The translations under genes were made by a program, and so were the position numbers. A stretch of DNA of 30,744 bases from an uncultured Clostridium sp. (GTDB lineage: Bacteria; Bacillota; Clostridia; TANB77; CAG-508): contig USMK01000017.1 in the NCBI GenBank assembly GCA_900555835.1, positions 1 through 30,744 of the forward strand. The letters run 5' to 3'. The notes under the pieces are model-generated. The model was not told the origin of the DNA. It searched no databases and was given only the letters and a program-made list of their open reading frames with translations. Of the stretch, positions 16,655-24,656 are shown piece after piece; the first letter of the stretch is position 1; the number at the start of each line of letters is the position of its first letter.

Positions 16655-16704
16655 GTTTTAATTATAATTTTGATTCTCTTATTGTAAAATCAAATAATTA
16701 AAAC
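16655..16704 (-). other. Long AT-rich hairpin in the leader of the MYG1-family gene
   Basis: The arms 16655-16675 and 16688-16704 pair over 11 + 6 bases with one bulge (GTTTTAATTAT with its complement, then TTGATT with AATCAA). It lies between the promoter and the ribosome binding site. It may stabilise the mRNA; no riboswitch family is recognisable. Confidence 0.35.
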
Positions 16705-16730
16705 CAAAAATAATAATTCGACCTATTTTT

Positions 16731-16759
16731 ATTATAGCATTTATTTCATATTATTTCAA
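16731..16759 (-). promoter_or_regulatory. Sigma-A promoter of the MYG1-family gene
   Basis: On the minus strand: TTGAAA, 17 bases, TATAAT, with extended -10 TGC. It is almost the same as the promoter at 2968-2996. Confidence 0.85.
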
Positions 16760-16828
16760 CTTTATGTTACCTTTGATTGCTTACATCTATATCGTTTTGA
16801 TTACTTTTAATATTATTCTAATATTCAA

Positions 16829-16862
16829 AAAGCAAAGAACTTTAATGGTTTCTTTGCTTTTT
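16829..16862 (-). terminator. Terminator after the ferredoxin gene
   Basis: AAAAGCAAAGAA (16829-16840) pairs with TTCTTTGCTTTT (16851-16862), a perfect 12-bp stem. On the minus strand the second arm ends in TTTTTG. It lies directly after the ferredoxin stop and closes the minus-strand operon. Confidence 0.75.
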
Positions 16863-16871
16863 GATTCTAAT

Positions 16872-17042
16872 CTAATCTAATTCTGGTGCATCTACTGGAC
16901 ATACTCCGGCGCAAGTTCCACATTCTATGCACATTTCTGCGTCTATTTCGTATTTGTCTTCTCCTTCTGAGATACAGCTTACTGGACATGCTGCTGCGCA
17001 TGCTCCACATTTTATACATTTATCTGTTATTTTATATGCCAT
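16872..17042 (-). CDS. 2[4Fe-4S] ferredoxin
   Basis: A 56-residue clostridial-type ferredoxin with two motifs, CIKCGACAAACPVSC and CIECGTCAGVCPVD, and the usual short acidic end. It is a soluble electron carrier and a likely partner of the por enzyme. ATG 17042 is chosen: AAGGAGGTGA lies eight bases upstream, and an in-frame GTG at 17052-17054 falls inside that site. It is the last gene of the lepB-holB-ricT unit, 16 bases after ricT. Confidence 0.95.
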   Translation of the reverse strand: MAYKITDKCIKCGACAAACPVSCISEGEDKYEIDAEMCIECGTCAGVCPVDAPELD

Positions 17043-17058
17043 TTTAGGGTTCACCTCC

Positions 17059-17970
17059 TTATATTTCGTCTGTATTAGTATTTTCTATTGCATCTAATTT
17101 TTCTAGCTTTTCTAATTCTTTTAATTCTTCCGTTTCTTCATCTTCTGATTTTCTTTCTATATTTTTGATTATTTTTATTTCTGGTAAAGTGTATCTTTTA
17201 TAATAACCCCCATCTCCATCTTTAAATTTTACTTTTATTCTTTCTTTTAGGGTTTCAACTGAACATACTTCGCCTTGACCTTCTTCTGTTTCTACTATTG
17301 CACCTATTTTAGGTAATCTTTGTAGCTTTTCTTCATATACATTTTGCTCGTATTTTAGACAACACATTAGTCTTCCACAATTTCCAGATATTTTGCTTGG
17401 GTTTAATGATATATTTTGCTCTTTCGCCATTTTTATTGATACTGTTTCAAAATTTCCTAAAAATGAACAACAACATAATTCTCTACCACAAACTCCATTT
17501 CCTCCCATTCTTTTTATTTCGTCTCTTACACCTATTTGTCTTAGTTCTATCCTTACTTTAAATATTGCGGCTAAGTCTTTTACAAGTTCTCTAAAATCTA
17601 TTCTTCCATCTGCTGTAAAATAAAATAGGATTTTTGAATTGTCAAATTTATATTCTACATCTATTAATTTCATATCTAGTTTATGTTTTTGTATTTTTTC
17701 TAGGCATATTTTCATTGCCTCTTTTTCTTTTCTTTTATTATCTTCATAATGTTTTATATCTTTATATGTTGCAACTCTTACAACCGGTTTTAATGGAGAA
17801 ACTATTTTATTTTCTGGTATCAATCTATTTACGATTACAGCTTCTCCATAAGCTTCGCCATTTGCAGTTTCTACTATTACATTTGAATTTTTATTTATTT
17901 TTAAATCTCCTGGGTCAAAAAAATATATTTTTCCTGGCTTTTTAAACCTAACCCCTACTATGTTTTTCAT
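17059..17970 (-). CDS. ricT: PSP1-domain protein RicT (YaaT)
   Basis: A 303-residue PSP1-domain protein. In B. subtilis RicT works with RicA and RicF in a [4Fe-4S] complex that affects RNase Y-dependent mRNA processing and sporulation/competence. Conserved cysteine blocks CGRELCCCSFLG (near 162-173) and GNCGRLMCCLKYE (near 197-209) are present, with the typical RIELRQIGVRDEIKRMGGNG between. The end is an acidic Glu/Lys-rich tail. The ATG lies inside the end of holB (23-base overlap), indicating coupling; the holB-yaaT order is conserved in Firmicutes. Confidence 0.9.
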   Translation of the reverse strand: MKNIVGVRFKKPGKIYFFDPGDLKINKNSNVIVETANGEAYGEAVIVNRLIPENKIVSPLKPVVRVATYKDIKHYEDNKRKEKEAMKICLEKIQKHKLDMKLIDVEYKFDNSKILFYFTADGRIDFRELVKDLAAIFKVRIELRQIGVRDEIKRMGGNGVCGRELCCCSFLGNFETVSIKMAKEQNISLNPSKISGNCGRLMCCLKYEQNVYEEKLQRLPKIGAIVETEEGQGEVCSVETLKERIKVKFKDGDGGYYKRYTLPEIKIIKNIERKSEDEETEELKELEKLEKLDAIENTNTDEI

Positions 17971-18860
17971 TTATTTCCTCCCATATTTGCATAATTAAAT
18001 TATCTATTGTCATATTATAATTACTATTTGATTTTAATCTTTTTTTTGCTTGCTCTACAATTTGGATGCAATTTATATAGCTAATATTTTCTTTTGCTTT
18101 TTCAAAAAAGAGGATATTCATATAATCTAAAATTTCTGAAATATCGTCTGTGCTTTTGTAAATTATTTCAGTTTCTCCAAATAATTTGCTCTTTGGAGTT
18201 TTTTCTATATTTTGTATTATAGCTTCTATACTATTATATAGTTCTTCCTTGTCCTTTATTTGTATAGCTTTTGCTATACTTCCTTCTGATAGTTTTAAAA
18301 TATTTGAAGATACTTTTTCTTTTAGCTCTTTTTCAAAATATACACTAATCTCCTCTTTGCTTAATTCTTTGAAGGCAATTTTGGTACATCTTGATTTTAT
18401 TGTTGTTAACATCTGTGTTTCATTATTGCAAACTAGAATTATTGTTGCATATTCTGGTGGTTCTTCTAATGTTTTTAGTAAGCAATTTTGTGCATCTACG
18501 GTCATTTTTTCGCTATTGTTTATTATATATACTTTTTTATTTGAACTTATTGGCTTTTCTAGTATTTTTGAATTCATTATTCTTATTTGCTCTATTTTTA
18601 TAGAATTTCCATCTGGCTCTATTACTGTTATGTCTGGATTATTGTTTCCGATCAAATTCTATACAAGATTTGCAGTTATTACAAGGTTTTATATCTTCAC
18701 TTAAACACAATATCATTTTGGCAAATTCTTTGGCAAATAACATTTTTCCAATCCCGTCTTTTCCAAAAAACATATATCCATTTAATATTTGATTTGAATT
18801 TACTACTTTGGTTAAAGTTTCTTTTATTCTGTCATTTCCTAGAATTCCTTCAAAAGACAT
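17948..18860 (-). CDS. holB: DNA polymerase III delta-prime subunit, interrupted by a +1 frameshift at CGG
   Basis: Delta-prime is an essential clamp-loader part. The first frame, 18860-18651, encodes FEGILGND, the degenerate Walker A GKDGIGK and the zinc-binding cysteines of CLSEDIKPCNNCKSC, then reaches GAT-CGG-AAA and stops at CGG plus three codons. The conserved frame continues from 18649 (NNNPDITVIEPDGNSIKIEQ), with VDAQNCLLKTLEEPPEYATI and the SRC motif in TIKSRC, and ends at 17948. Skipping the C of CGG (plus 18650) gives about 303 residues with no missing domain. ATG at 18858-18860 follows AAGGAGG. A loss of function should be lethal, so either the base is a sequencing/assembly error or the cell recodes it. 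It sits between lepB and ricT. Confidence 0.85.
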
Positions 18861-18872
18861 TTTTTCCTCCTT

Positions 18873-19526
18873 TTAATCTACTTTTCCAAATAGATTTAGT
18901 GGCCAAAATCTGATTAGCACTCTACTTTCTATTTTCTCTAATGGTATACATCCAAAAGCTCTACTATCTGTGCTTTTTGGTCTATTGTCTCCCATTAAAA
19001 ATACACATCCTTTTGGTACAACTACATCTAAGAATACTTCTCCATGTTCTGCTTTTGTTTCTATACCTGGTTGCAAATATTCTTCTTGTAGTTCCTCTCC
19101 ATTTAAATATACTTTTCCATTTTCTATTTTTACATGATCTCCTGCAATTCCTATAACTCTTTTTATATAACTATCTTTATTTGTTTCTAGAACATAATAT
19201 ACAAATCTTGCCCATAATCCTTGTGGCTCTTTTTCATATTTGGCAACTGGATTATCAAAATTTGCTTCATATGATGTCATTTTTATTGTACTAGGTGATT
19301 CAAATGTTACTATATCACCTCTTTTTAGTTCTCTATGAAATGTTCTTACTGTTCTATCTAATATCAATCTCTGATTTTCAATTAGTGTTGGATACATAGA
19401 TACTTGTTGTACAACTGTTGGTATTCCTATGTAATATTTTACTAGCAAAGCTAAAATTACTGCAATTATTATGCAATATGCCCATTCTAAAACTTCTTTC
19501 AATTTTGGATTTATCTCTGGTTTCAT
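18873..19526 (-). CDS. lepB: Type I signal peptidase
   Basis: A 217-residue signal peptidase I that cleaves secreted preproteins at the outer face of the membrane. It has one N-terminal transmembrane helix (near 15-33), the nucleophile Ser43 in QQVSMYPTL, the general-base Lys122 in YIKRVIGIAGD, and the conserved GDNR-x-STDSR box. ATG 19526 is chosen: AAAGGA lies seven bases upstream, and an in-frame TTG at 19550 precedes that site. It has its own promoter and is the first gene of lepB-holB-ricT-ferredoxin. Confidence 0.95.
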   Translation of the reverse strand: MKPEINPKLKEVLEWAYCIIIAVILALLVKYYIGIPTVVQQVSMYPTLIENQRLILDRTVRTFHRELKRGDIVTFESPSTIKMTSYEANFDNPVAKYEKEPQGLWARFVYYVLETNKDSYIKRVIGIAGDHVKIENGKVYLNGEELQEEYLQPGIETKAEHGEVFLDVVVPKGCVFLMGDNRPKSTDSRAFGCIPLEKIESRVLIRFWPLNLFGKVD

Positions 19527-19557
19527 TCTTTTATCCTTTCTTATTTGCAATACAATT

Positions 19558-19586
19558 ATTATACATTACGATTTCCCTTTTATCAA
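19558..19586 (-). promoter_or_regulatory. Sigma-A promoter of lepB-holB-ricT-ferredoxin
   Basis: On the minus strand: TTGATA, exactly 17 bases, TATAAT, in the 64-base gap between the kinase gene and lepB. It lets these genes be transcribed independently of the two-component pair. Confidence 0.75.
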
Positions 19587-19590
19587 GCCT

Positions 19591-21048
19591 TTATTCTTCA
19601 ATTTTTTGTCTGGTTTCTCCTGCTTTGGTTGGTACTCTTATTACAACTTCTGTACCTTTGTCCTGCACACTCTTTATATCCATGCTTCCACCATTTTGGT
19701 CAAGTATTTCTTTTGCAATTGATAGTCCAAGCCCGGTTCCTCCCATAGCCCTTGTTCTTGCTTTGTCTACTCTGTAAAATCTTTCAAAAATTCTTGATAA
19801 ATCTTTTTCTGGAATTCCTATTCCATTGTCTATTATTTTTATGTAAGCATCATTATATACAAAACCTACATAAATTTTTATGTTTCCGCCTTCTGGTGTG
19901 TATTTTATACTGTTTGTTAGGATGTTTATAACAACTCTTTCTATTCCATATTTGTCTGCATATACCATTGGTACATTTGCAGTAACATAACATTCTATAT
20001 GTTGATTTTTCTTTTTCACTTCTAGTTCCAAACTTTCTTGTGTTTGTTTTACAAGTTCTCCTAAATCAAATTCTGTTTTTTCGCATTTGTTTTGTTTGTT
20101 GTCATATTTAGAAAGTGTTAATAAATCATTTACCAATCTAGCCATTCTTTTAGCTTCTGATGATATTACACCTAAAAATCTTTCTTGTATGTCTTTTTCG
20201 TATTCGCCTTCTAATAATGTATCGGCATACCCCATTATTGAGGTTATTGGCGTTTTTAGTTCGTGAGATACATCTGCTACGAACTCTTTTCTCATATTAT
20301 CTAGTCTTACATGTTCTGTAATATCTTGAATTACAGCAATTACTCCTCCGGGTCTATCGTTTTCGTCTTTAAATGGGGCAAATAGTAAATTTACATATCT
20401 ATCATGTAAGTTTATTTTTTGTTCTGTTGATGTCCAATTTTCGAGATATATTATTTTTTCTATATTCATACTTAAATCCAGTTTGTTGAATATTTTTTCA
20501 AAATTATCTTGTTCTTCGCTTAATTCCAATAATCTCTTTGCAGCTGGGTTTATGTGGATTATTTCTCCATCTATATCAAATGCAATTATTCCATCTGTCA
20601 TATGTAATAAAATTGTTTCTATTTGCTTTTTCTGACGTATTGCTTCATTAAATTTTTCATTTAGTTCATTGCTCATTTTGCAAAAAGCTTGTACAAGTTG
20701 ATCAATATCTGTTCTTATTTTGTCAGGCATCATGTTGTCCATATCAACCATTTTCCCTTCCGCAATTTCATTTGCATTTTTCGTTAATTTGTACATTGGT
20801 TTTATAATAATTTTTCTAACAAAAAGTCCAACAACAACTGCCACTGCCATAAATGCTACAACTGCATATAGTGTTATTTCGTTTAATTGTTTTACCTCAT
20901 TTGCAATTGTTTCTGTAATATCTTGTCCTGCTAGTACATTTCCTTCAATCATTTGTAACTGATAATTATAGAATACTCCAAGTCCAATAAGAACTGCTAG
21001 TCCGATTATTGTAAATATCAATATTATTTGTGTTTGTATATTTTTCAC
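19591..21048 (-). CDS. walK: WalK/PhoR-type sensor histidine kinase
   Basis: A 485-residue membrane kinase. Two transmembrane helices (near 7-27 and 58-77) enclose a short extracytoplasmic loop of about 30 residues, much shorter than in B. subtilis WalK. Then come HAMP (near 78-130), PAS (near 140-245), HisKA with His262 in FVADVSHELKTPITS, the N box NILTNSIKYTPEGG, G1 DNGIGIPEKD and G2 GGTGLGLSIAKE. It phosphorylates the regulator encoded just upstream. The start is GTG at 21046-21048, seven bases after GGGAG. A hairpin lies in the gap to the regulator. It could also be a PhoR; the small sensor loop fits either name, and no yycH/yycI is present. Confidence 0.85.
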   Translation of the reverse strand: MKNIQTQIILIFTIIGLAVLIGLGVFYNYQLQMIEGNVLAGQDITETIANEVKQLNEITLYAVVAFMAVAVVVGLFVRKIIIKPMYKLTKNANEIAEGKMVDMDNMMPDKIRTDIDQLVQAFCKMSNELNEKFNEAIRQKKQIETILLHMTDGIIAFDIDGEIIHINPAAKRLLELSEEQDNFEKIFNKLDLSMNIEKIIYLENWTSTEQKINLHDRYVNLLFAPFKDENDRPGGVIAVIQDITEHVRLDNMRKEFVADVSHELKTPITSIMGYADTLLEGEYEKDIQERFLGVISSEAKRMARLVNDLLTLSKYDNKQNKCEKTEFDLGELVKQTQESLELEVKKKNQHIECYVTANVPMVYADKYGIERVVINILTNSIKYTPEGGNIKIYVGFVYNDAYIKIIDNGIGIPEKDLSRIFERFYRVDKARTRAMGGTGLGLSIAKEILDQNGGSMDIKSVQDKGTEVVIRVPTKAGETRQKIEE

Positions 21049-21075
21049 TTTATTTCTCCCTCTCGCACTAATAAT

Positions 21076-21102
21076 TTTAGGGTAGCATAAGCCACCCCTA
21101 AA
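21076..21102 (-). other. Intergenic hairpin between response regulator and kinase genes
   Basis: TTTAGGG-TAGC (21076-21086) and GCCACCCCTAAA (21091-21102) pair with one bulge and a 4-base loop. There is no strong U-tract on the minus strand, so it may be a weak attenuator or RNA-processing site that sets the kinase level. Confidence 0.4.
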
Positions 21103-21113
21103 TCTTTTATTTG

Positions 21114-21839
21114 CTATGTCGCAATATAATAACCTACTCCTCTTTTAGTAATCAATATTTTTGGATTTGAGGTGTCTTTTTCTATTTTTTCTCTAATTCG
21201 TCTAACAGTAACATCAACTGTTCTTATATCTCCGTAGTATTCATATCCCCAAACTTTTTCTAAAAGAATTTCCCTTGTTACAACCTGTCCTGGTTGACCT
21301 GCTAAATATTTTAATACCTCAAATTCTCTTAGTGTCAAATCAACAGCTTGTCCTTTCACTTTAACTTCAAATTTATCTAAATTTAATGTTAAATCACCTA
21401 TTTTCATTACATTGCTACTTACTTCATCTTTTACTTCATCTTTTAAATTATTTGCTTCTATTTTTCTTAAATTAGCTTTAATTCTTGCCATTAATTCCCT
21501 TACACTAAAAGGCTTAGTAATATAATCGTCTGCCCCTAGTTCTAGTCCTAAAATTTTGTCAATTTCTTCTGCCTTTGCAGTTAACATTAAAATAGGAACA
21601 TTTGGAAGAGAATGTCTTATTCTTTTGCAAACAGCAAGACCATCCATTTTCGGAAGCATTATATCAAGCAAAATTAAATCTGGTTTTTTTTCAAGAGCAA
21701 TATTAACTGCCTCTAGTCCATCATTTGCCTCTAATGTGTTGTATCCTTCTCTTTGCAAATTATACATAAGTATCTCAACAATTGGCTTCTCGTCATCAAC
21801 AATTAGTATAGTTTTTTTATTATCTAAATTATCCTCCAC
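21114..21839 (-). CDS. walR: WalR/PhoB-type response regulator (OmpR family)
   Basis: A 241-residue response regulator. The receiver domain has acidic Asp15-Asp16, the phosphoacceptor Asp59 in LILLDIMLPKMDG, the conserved Thr in LMLTAKAEE and the Lys in DDYITKPFS. The winged-helix domain carries DLTLREFEVLKYLA, VDVTVRRIREKI and the C-terminal ITKRGVGYYI typical of WalR/YycF. The start is GTG at 21837-21839 with a weak AAGGG site; a strong GGAGG lies just inside the gene but no alternative start codon follows it. It is the first gene of the two-component pair, with a sigma-A promoter upstream. Confidence 0.88.
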   Translation of the reverse strand: MEDNLDNKKTILIVDDEKPIVEILMYNLQREGYNTLEANDGLEAVNIALEKKPDLILLDIMLPKMDGLAVCKRIRHSLPNVPILMLTAKAEEIDKILGLELGADDYITKPFSVRELMARIKANLRKIEANNLKDEVKDEVSSNVMKIGDLTLNLDKFEVKVKGQAVDLTLREFEVLKYLAGQPGQVVTREILLEKVWGYEYYGDIRTVDVTVRRIREKIEKDTSNPKILITKRGVGYYIAT

Positions 21840-21883
21840 GCAAAATCACGCCCTTTTCTTAATATGACTAATTTATATGAATA

Positions 21884-21912
21884 TTTATATCATATTTAAA
21901 TTATTTGTACAA
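21884..21912 (-). promoter_or_regulatory. Promoter of the two-component pair
   Basis: On the minus strand: TTGTAC, 17 bases, TATAAA, about 45 bases upstream of the GTG start. Confidence 0.6.
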
Positions 21913-22048
21913 GGTATTTTGCCAAATTTATGTAATAATTGAGAGTATTTTTCATTTTTTTCAAAAAAACTATTACATCCCAAAATTTTTTGTTCTAAAA
22001 TATTTATAGTGCAAAACAGCTAGATTTGCAATGAAAAGATGGCACATT

Positions 22049-23959
22049 TTAGTATTTTATTACCAATTTGTCCACTTTTTGGTGAATATATTTTTCTAAT
22101 TTTTGCATAAATTCTTCTGGTTTTATTTCTTTTTTCGCAACCATTTCAAGTCCCTTTTCCCAGCTTGCTGTAAGCTTTGGGTTTAGCATATCTGACATAG
22201 ACATATTTACTACATCATATATAGTTTCACCTTTTATCGTTGGTGTTATTATTTGTGTTTTGTTGTTTATTTCTATGTATTTTATTTTTTCTAGTTTTTT
22301 TATTATTTCAGCTCTTGTTGCACTTGTGCCTATTCCTGCACCTTTTATTTGTTCTCTTAGTTCCTCTTCTTCTATTAATTTTCCTGCATTTTCCATTGCT
22401 AATATTATAGAACCTGAATTATATCTTGTTGGAGGCGAGGTTTCTGCTTCTTTTGTGGTAATATTACTAACCAAGATTTCGTTTCCTTTTTTCAATGTAT
22501 TTAATAATTCGATATGGTCTTCTTTATCGTCTTTTTCTATCTTTTTATTTTTTAGAATTTCTTGATATCCAATTTTAGTACAAACTTTGCCACTTGCATA
22601 AAACAATTCATTTTCTATCTGAATTGTTACATTTATTTTGTTGTATTCTGCTGGTGGGTAAAATATGCTTAAAAACCTTTTTACTATTAGTTTATACACA
22701 TTTTTTTGCAATTCTGCTAATCCATCAAAATTTTCTAATCCTTGCCCTGTTGGAATAATTGCATAATGGTCTGTTATTTTACTATCATCTACATATTTTG
22801 TTTTTATTAAGTCAGTTTTATATTTTTCCTCTGCCATTTTTTTGATATATCCTTGAATTTCTTCGTCCTTGTAGTTTTTGGCTAATCCATTTAGATTTTT
22901 GCTAATTACTTTTGCAATAGCAGTTGATAAAACTCTGGCATCAGTTCTAGGGTATGTAACAAGCTTTTTTTCATACAAATTCTGAATTATTTCTAGTGTT
23001 TCGTCTGGTTTTATTTTAAATAATTTTGTACATTCATTTTGTACTTCTGCTAAATTGAATAAAAGTGGTGGATTTTCCTTTTGTTTGCTCTTTTTTACTT
23101 CTACTACTGTTGCCTTTTTTCCTTTTAAGCTATCTATAAATTTATTTGCATCTTCTAGTTTTTTGAAACCTGTTTCATTGTATAATTTAGGCAAGTTATA
23201 TACACTTGATTTTTCTTGAACCTTCCACTCTGCTTTAAAGCAATTTTCCGTTTCTCCAAATTCTCCTACAATTTTATAATATTTTGTTTTTACAAAATTT
23301 TTTATTTCTCTTTCTCTCTGTACTACCATTCCAAGCACACATGTCATTACTCTACCAACAGAAATTACTATTCTTTCTTCTCCAATTTGACCTGCCACTC
23401 TTCTTCCATATATTACAGATAATAATCTTGAAAAATTTATTCCTATTAAATAATCCTCTTTTGCTCTCAAATATGCAGATTCTGATAAACTATCATATTC
23501 GTCTAGTTCTTTTGCTTCTTTTATTCCTCTTAAAATTTCTTCTTCTGTTTGGGAATCTATCCATATTCTTTTTTGATCTTTTCCTTTCACATTCGTCATT
23601 TGTGCAACTAATCTATATATGTATTCTCCTTCACGTCCAGAGTCAGTACCAACATATATTGTATCTATATCGTCTCTTTCAAATAAAGTTTTTATTATGT
23701 TAAATTGATTTTGAACAGCTGGTATTACTTCATATTTATACTCTTTTGGCATAAAAGGTAATGTTTCTAATCTCCAATATTTATATTTTTCGTCGTATTT
23801 TTCCGGATATGACATTGTTACTAAATGTCCAACGCACCAAGTTATTACCCAGTCGGCTGATTCTAAATATCCATTTTTTCTTACTCCATTTGCTTTTAAA
23901 ACTTTTGCAAATTCCATTGCTACTGATGGTTTTTCTGTTATCAATAATTTTTTTGCCAT
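22049..23959 (-). CDS. topB: Type IA DNA topoisomerase (topoisomerase III-like)
   Basis: A 636-residue topoisomerase that relaxes or decatenates DNA by single-strand passage. The TOPRIM domain begins KKLLITEKPSVAMEFAKVL and includes GTDSGREGEYIYRLV with its acidic metal residues. The core motif reads ISVGRVMTCVLGMVVQRERE, a variant of the SVGRVQTPTL of classical TopB. The catalytic tyrosine is in KKLVTYPRTDARVLS; the later segment GIGTSATRAEIIKKL is typical. No zinc-ribbon tail is present. ATG 23959 is chosen over an upstream in-frame TTG because GAGGG lies just before it. It is monocistronic. Confidence 0.9.
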   Translation of the reverse strand: MAKKLLITEKPSVAMEFAKVLKANGVRKNGYLESADWVITWCVGHLVTMSYPEKYDEKYKYWRLETLPFMPKEYKYEVIPAVQNQFNIIKTLFERDDIDTIYVGTDSGREGEYIYRLVAQMTNVKGKDQKRIWIDSQTEEEILRGIKEAKELDEYDSLSESAYLRAKEDYLIGINFSRLLSVIYGRRVAGQIGEERIVISVGRVMTCVLGMVVQREREIKNFVKTKYYKIVGEFGETENCFKAEWKVQEKSSVYNLPKLYNETGFKKLEDANKFIDSLKGKKATVVEVKKSKQKENPPLLFNLAEVQNECTKLFKIKPDETLEIIQNLYEKKLVTYPRTDARVLSTAIAKVISKNLNGLAKNYKDEEIQGYIKKMAEEKYKTDLIKTKYVDDSKITDHYAIIPTGQGLENFDGLAELQKNVYKLIVKRFLSIFYPPAEYNKINVTIQIENELFYASGKVCTKIGYQEILKNKKIEKDDKEDHIELLNTLKKGNEILVSNITTKEAETSPPTRYNSGSIILAMENAGKLIEEEELREQIKGAGIGTSATRAEIIKKLEKIKYIEINNKTQIITPTIKGETIYDVVNMSMSDMLNPKLTASWEKGLEMVAKKEIKPEEFMQKLEKYIHQKVDKLVIKY

Positions 23960-23989
23960 ATCTTCCCTCTTCAATTTTGTATTTTGCTT

Positions 23990-24020
23990 ATTATATCATA
24001 CTTTTTTATTTTTGTGCCAA
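23990..24020 (-). promoter_or_regulatory. Likely promoter of topB
   Basis: On the minus strand: TTGGCA, 19 bases, TATAAT with extended -10 TGA. The spacer is long but the extended -10 compensates. Confidence 0.55.
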
Positions 24021-24047
24021 ACTAATTTTACAAAATAGGTATTCTTT

Positions 24048-24076
24048 TTGTAAATTTTGAGAATACTATTTATAAA
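24048..24076 (+). promoter_or_regulatory. Likely promoter of the ferritin-like gene
   Basis: TTGTAA, 17 bases, TATAAA, ending just upstream of the GAGGAGG site, so the leader would be very short. Confidence 0.5.
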
Positions 24077-24098
24077 TGTTATATGAGGAGGTTTTATT

Positions 24099-24530
24099 TT
24101 GGACGAAAAGAATGCACATATTTTAAATGAAGTTCATAAAGGACTTGTTATGGGAATGGAATCTATTTCTGTTATTCAGTCTAAGGTTGGAGATAGGAAT
24201 TTTAGAGATGACTTAAATATGCAATATAATGAATATGGAAAGGTTTTAGACAAAATCAATAACAGATTAACAGTCTCTGATATTCAAATTGCAGATACAA
24301 ATCCAGCTGAAAAAATGATGGGTTGGGCTTCTTTACAAATGAACACAATGATGGATAAAAGTAATTCTCAAATTTCGCAACTTTTAATTAGAGGAAACAC
24401 AATGGGAATAATAGAAGGACGAAAACTACTTAACCAAAACCCAGATGCAAGCACAGAAGTTAAGGATATTTTAAATGAATTTGTCAAAATACAAGAAAAT
24501 AACATTGAAAAGTTAAAAACTTATTTATAA
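24099..24530 (+). CDS. Ferritin-like four-helix protein (DUF2383-like), function unknown
   Basis: A 143-residue all-helical soluble protein with amphipathic helices (near 5-28, 35-60, 68-105, 110-142). The pattern ILNEVHKGLVMGMESISVIQ...MQYNEYGKVLDKINNRL...MDKSNSQISQLLIRG resembles DUF2383/ferritin-like proteins common in Clostridia. No clear paired EXXH iron motifs are visible, so metal binding is doubtful. Translation starts at TTG 24099, strongly supported by GAGGAGG seven bases upstream. It is monocistronic with promoter and terminator. A spore-coat CotF-like role is an alternative I cannot exclude. Confidence 0.55.
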   Translation: MDEKNAHILNEVHKGLVMGMESISVIQSKVGDRNFRDDLNMQYNEYGKVLDKINNRLTVSDIQIADTNPAEKMMGWASLQMNTMMDKSNSQISQLLIRGNTMGIIEGRKLLNQNPDASTEVKDILNEFVKIQENNIEKLKTYL

Positions 24531-24540
24531 TTTTTTCAAA

Positions 24541-24575
24541 AGTCATGCAGTTAAATCCTGTATGGCTTTTTCTTT
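24541..24575 (+). terminator. Terminator of the ferritin-like gene
   Basis: AGTCATGCAG (24541-24550) pairs with CTGTATGGCT (24558-24567), 10 bp with two G-U pairs, followed by TTTTTCTTTC. Confidence 0.85.
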
Positions 24576-24656
24576 CGCCTAGCGTAACTTATCTGTAAAT
24601 AGCTTATTTCACGAATTTTTTTATTATAAAATTATTCTGTGAGGTGAAAAAAGTTT

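Noticed and set aside
18645..18657. GATCGGAA in holB resembles the start of a common sequencing adapter
   Set aside because: The match stops after eight bases (next is AC, not GAGC) and the flanks are conserved holB sequence on both sides, so adapter carry-over is unlikely.
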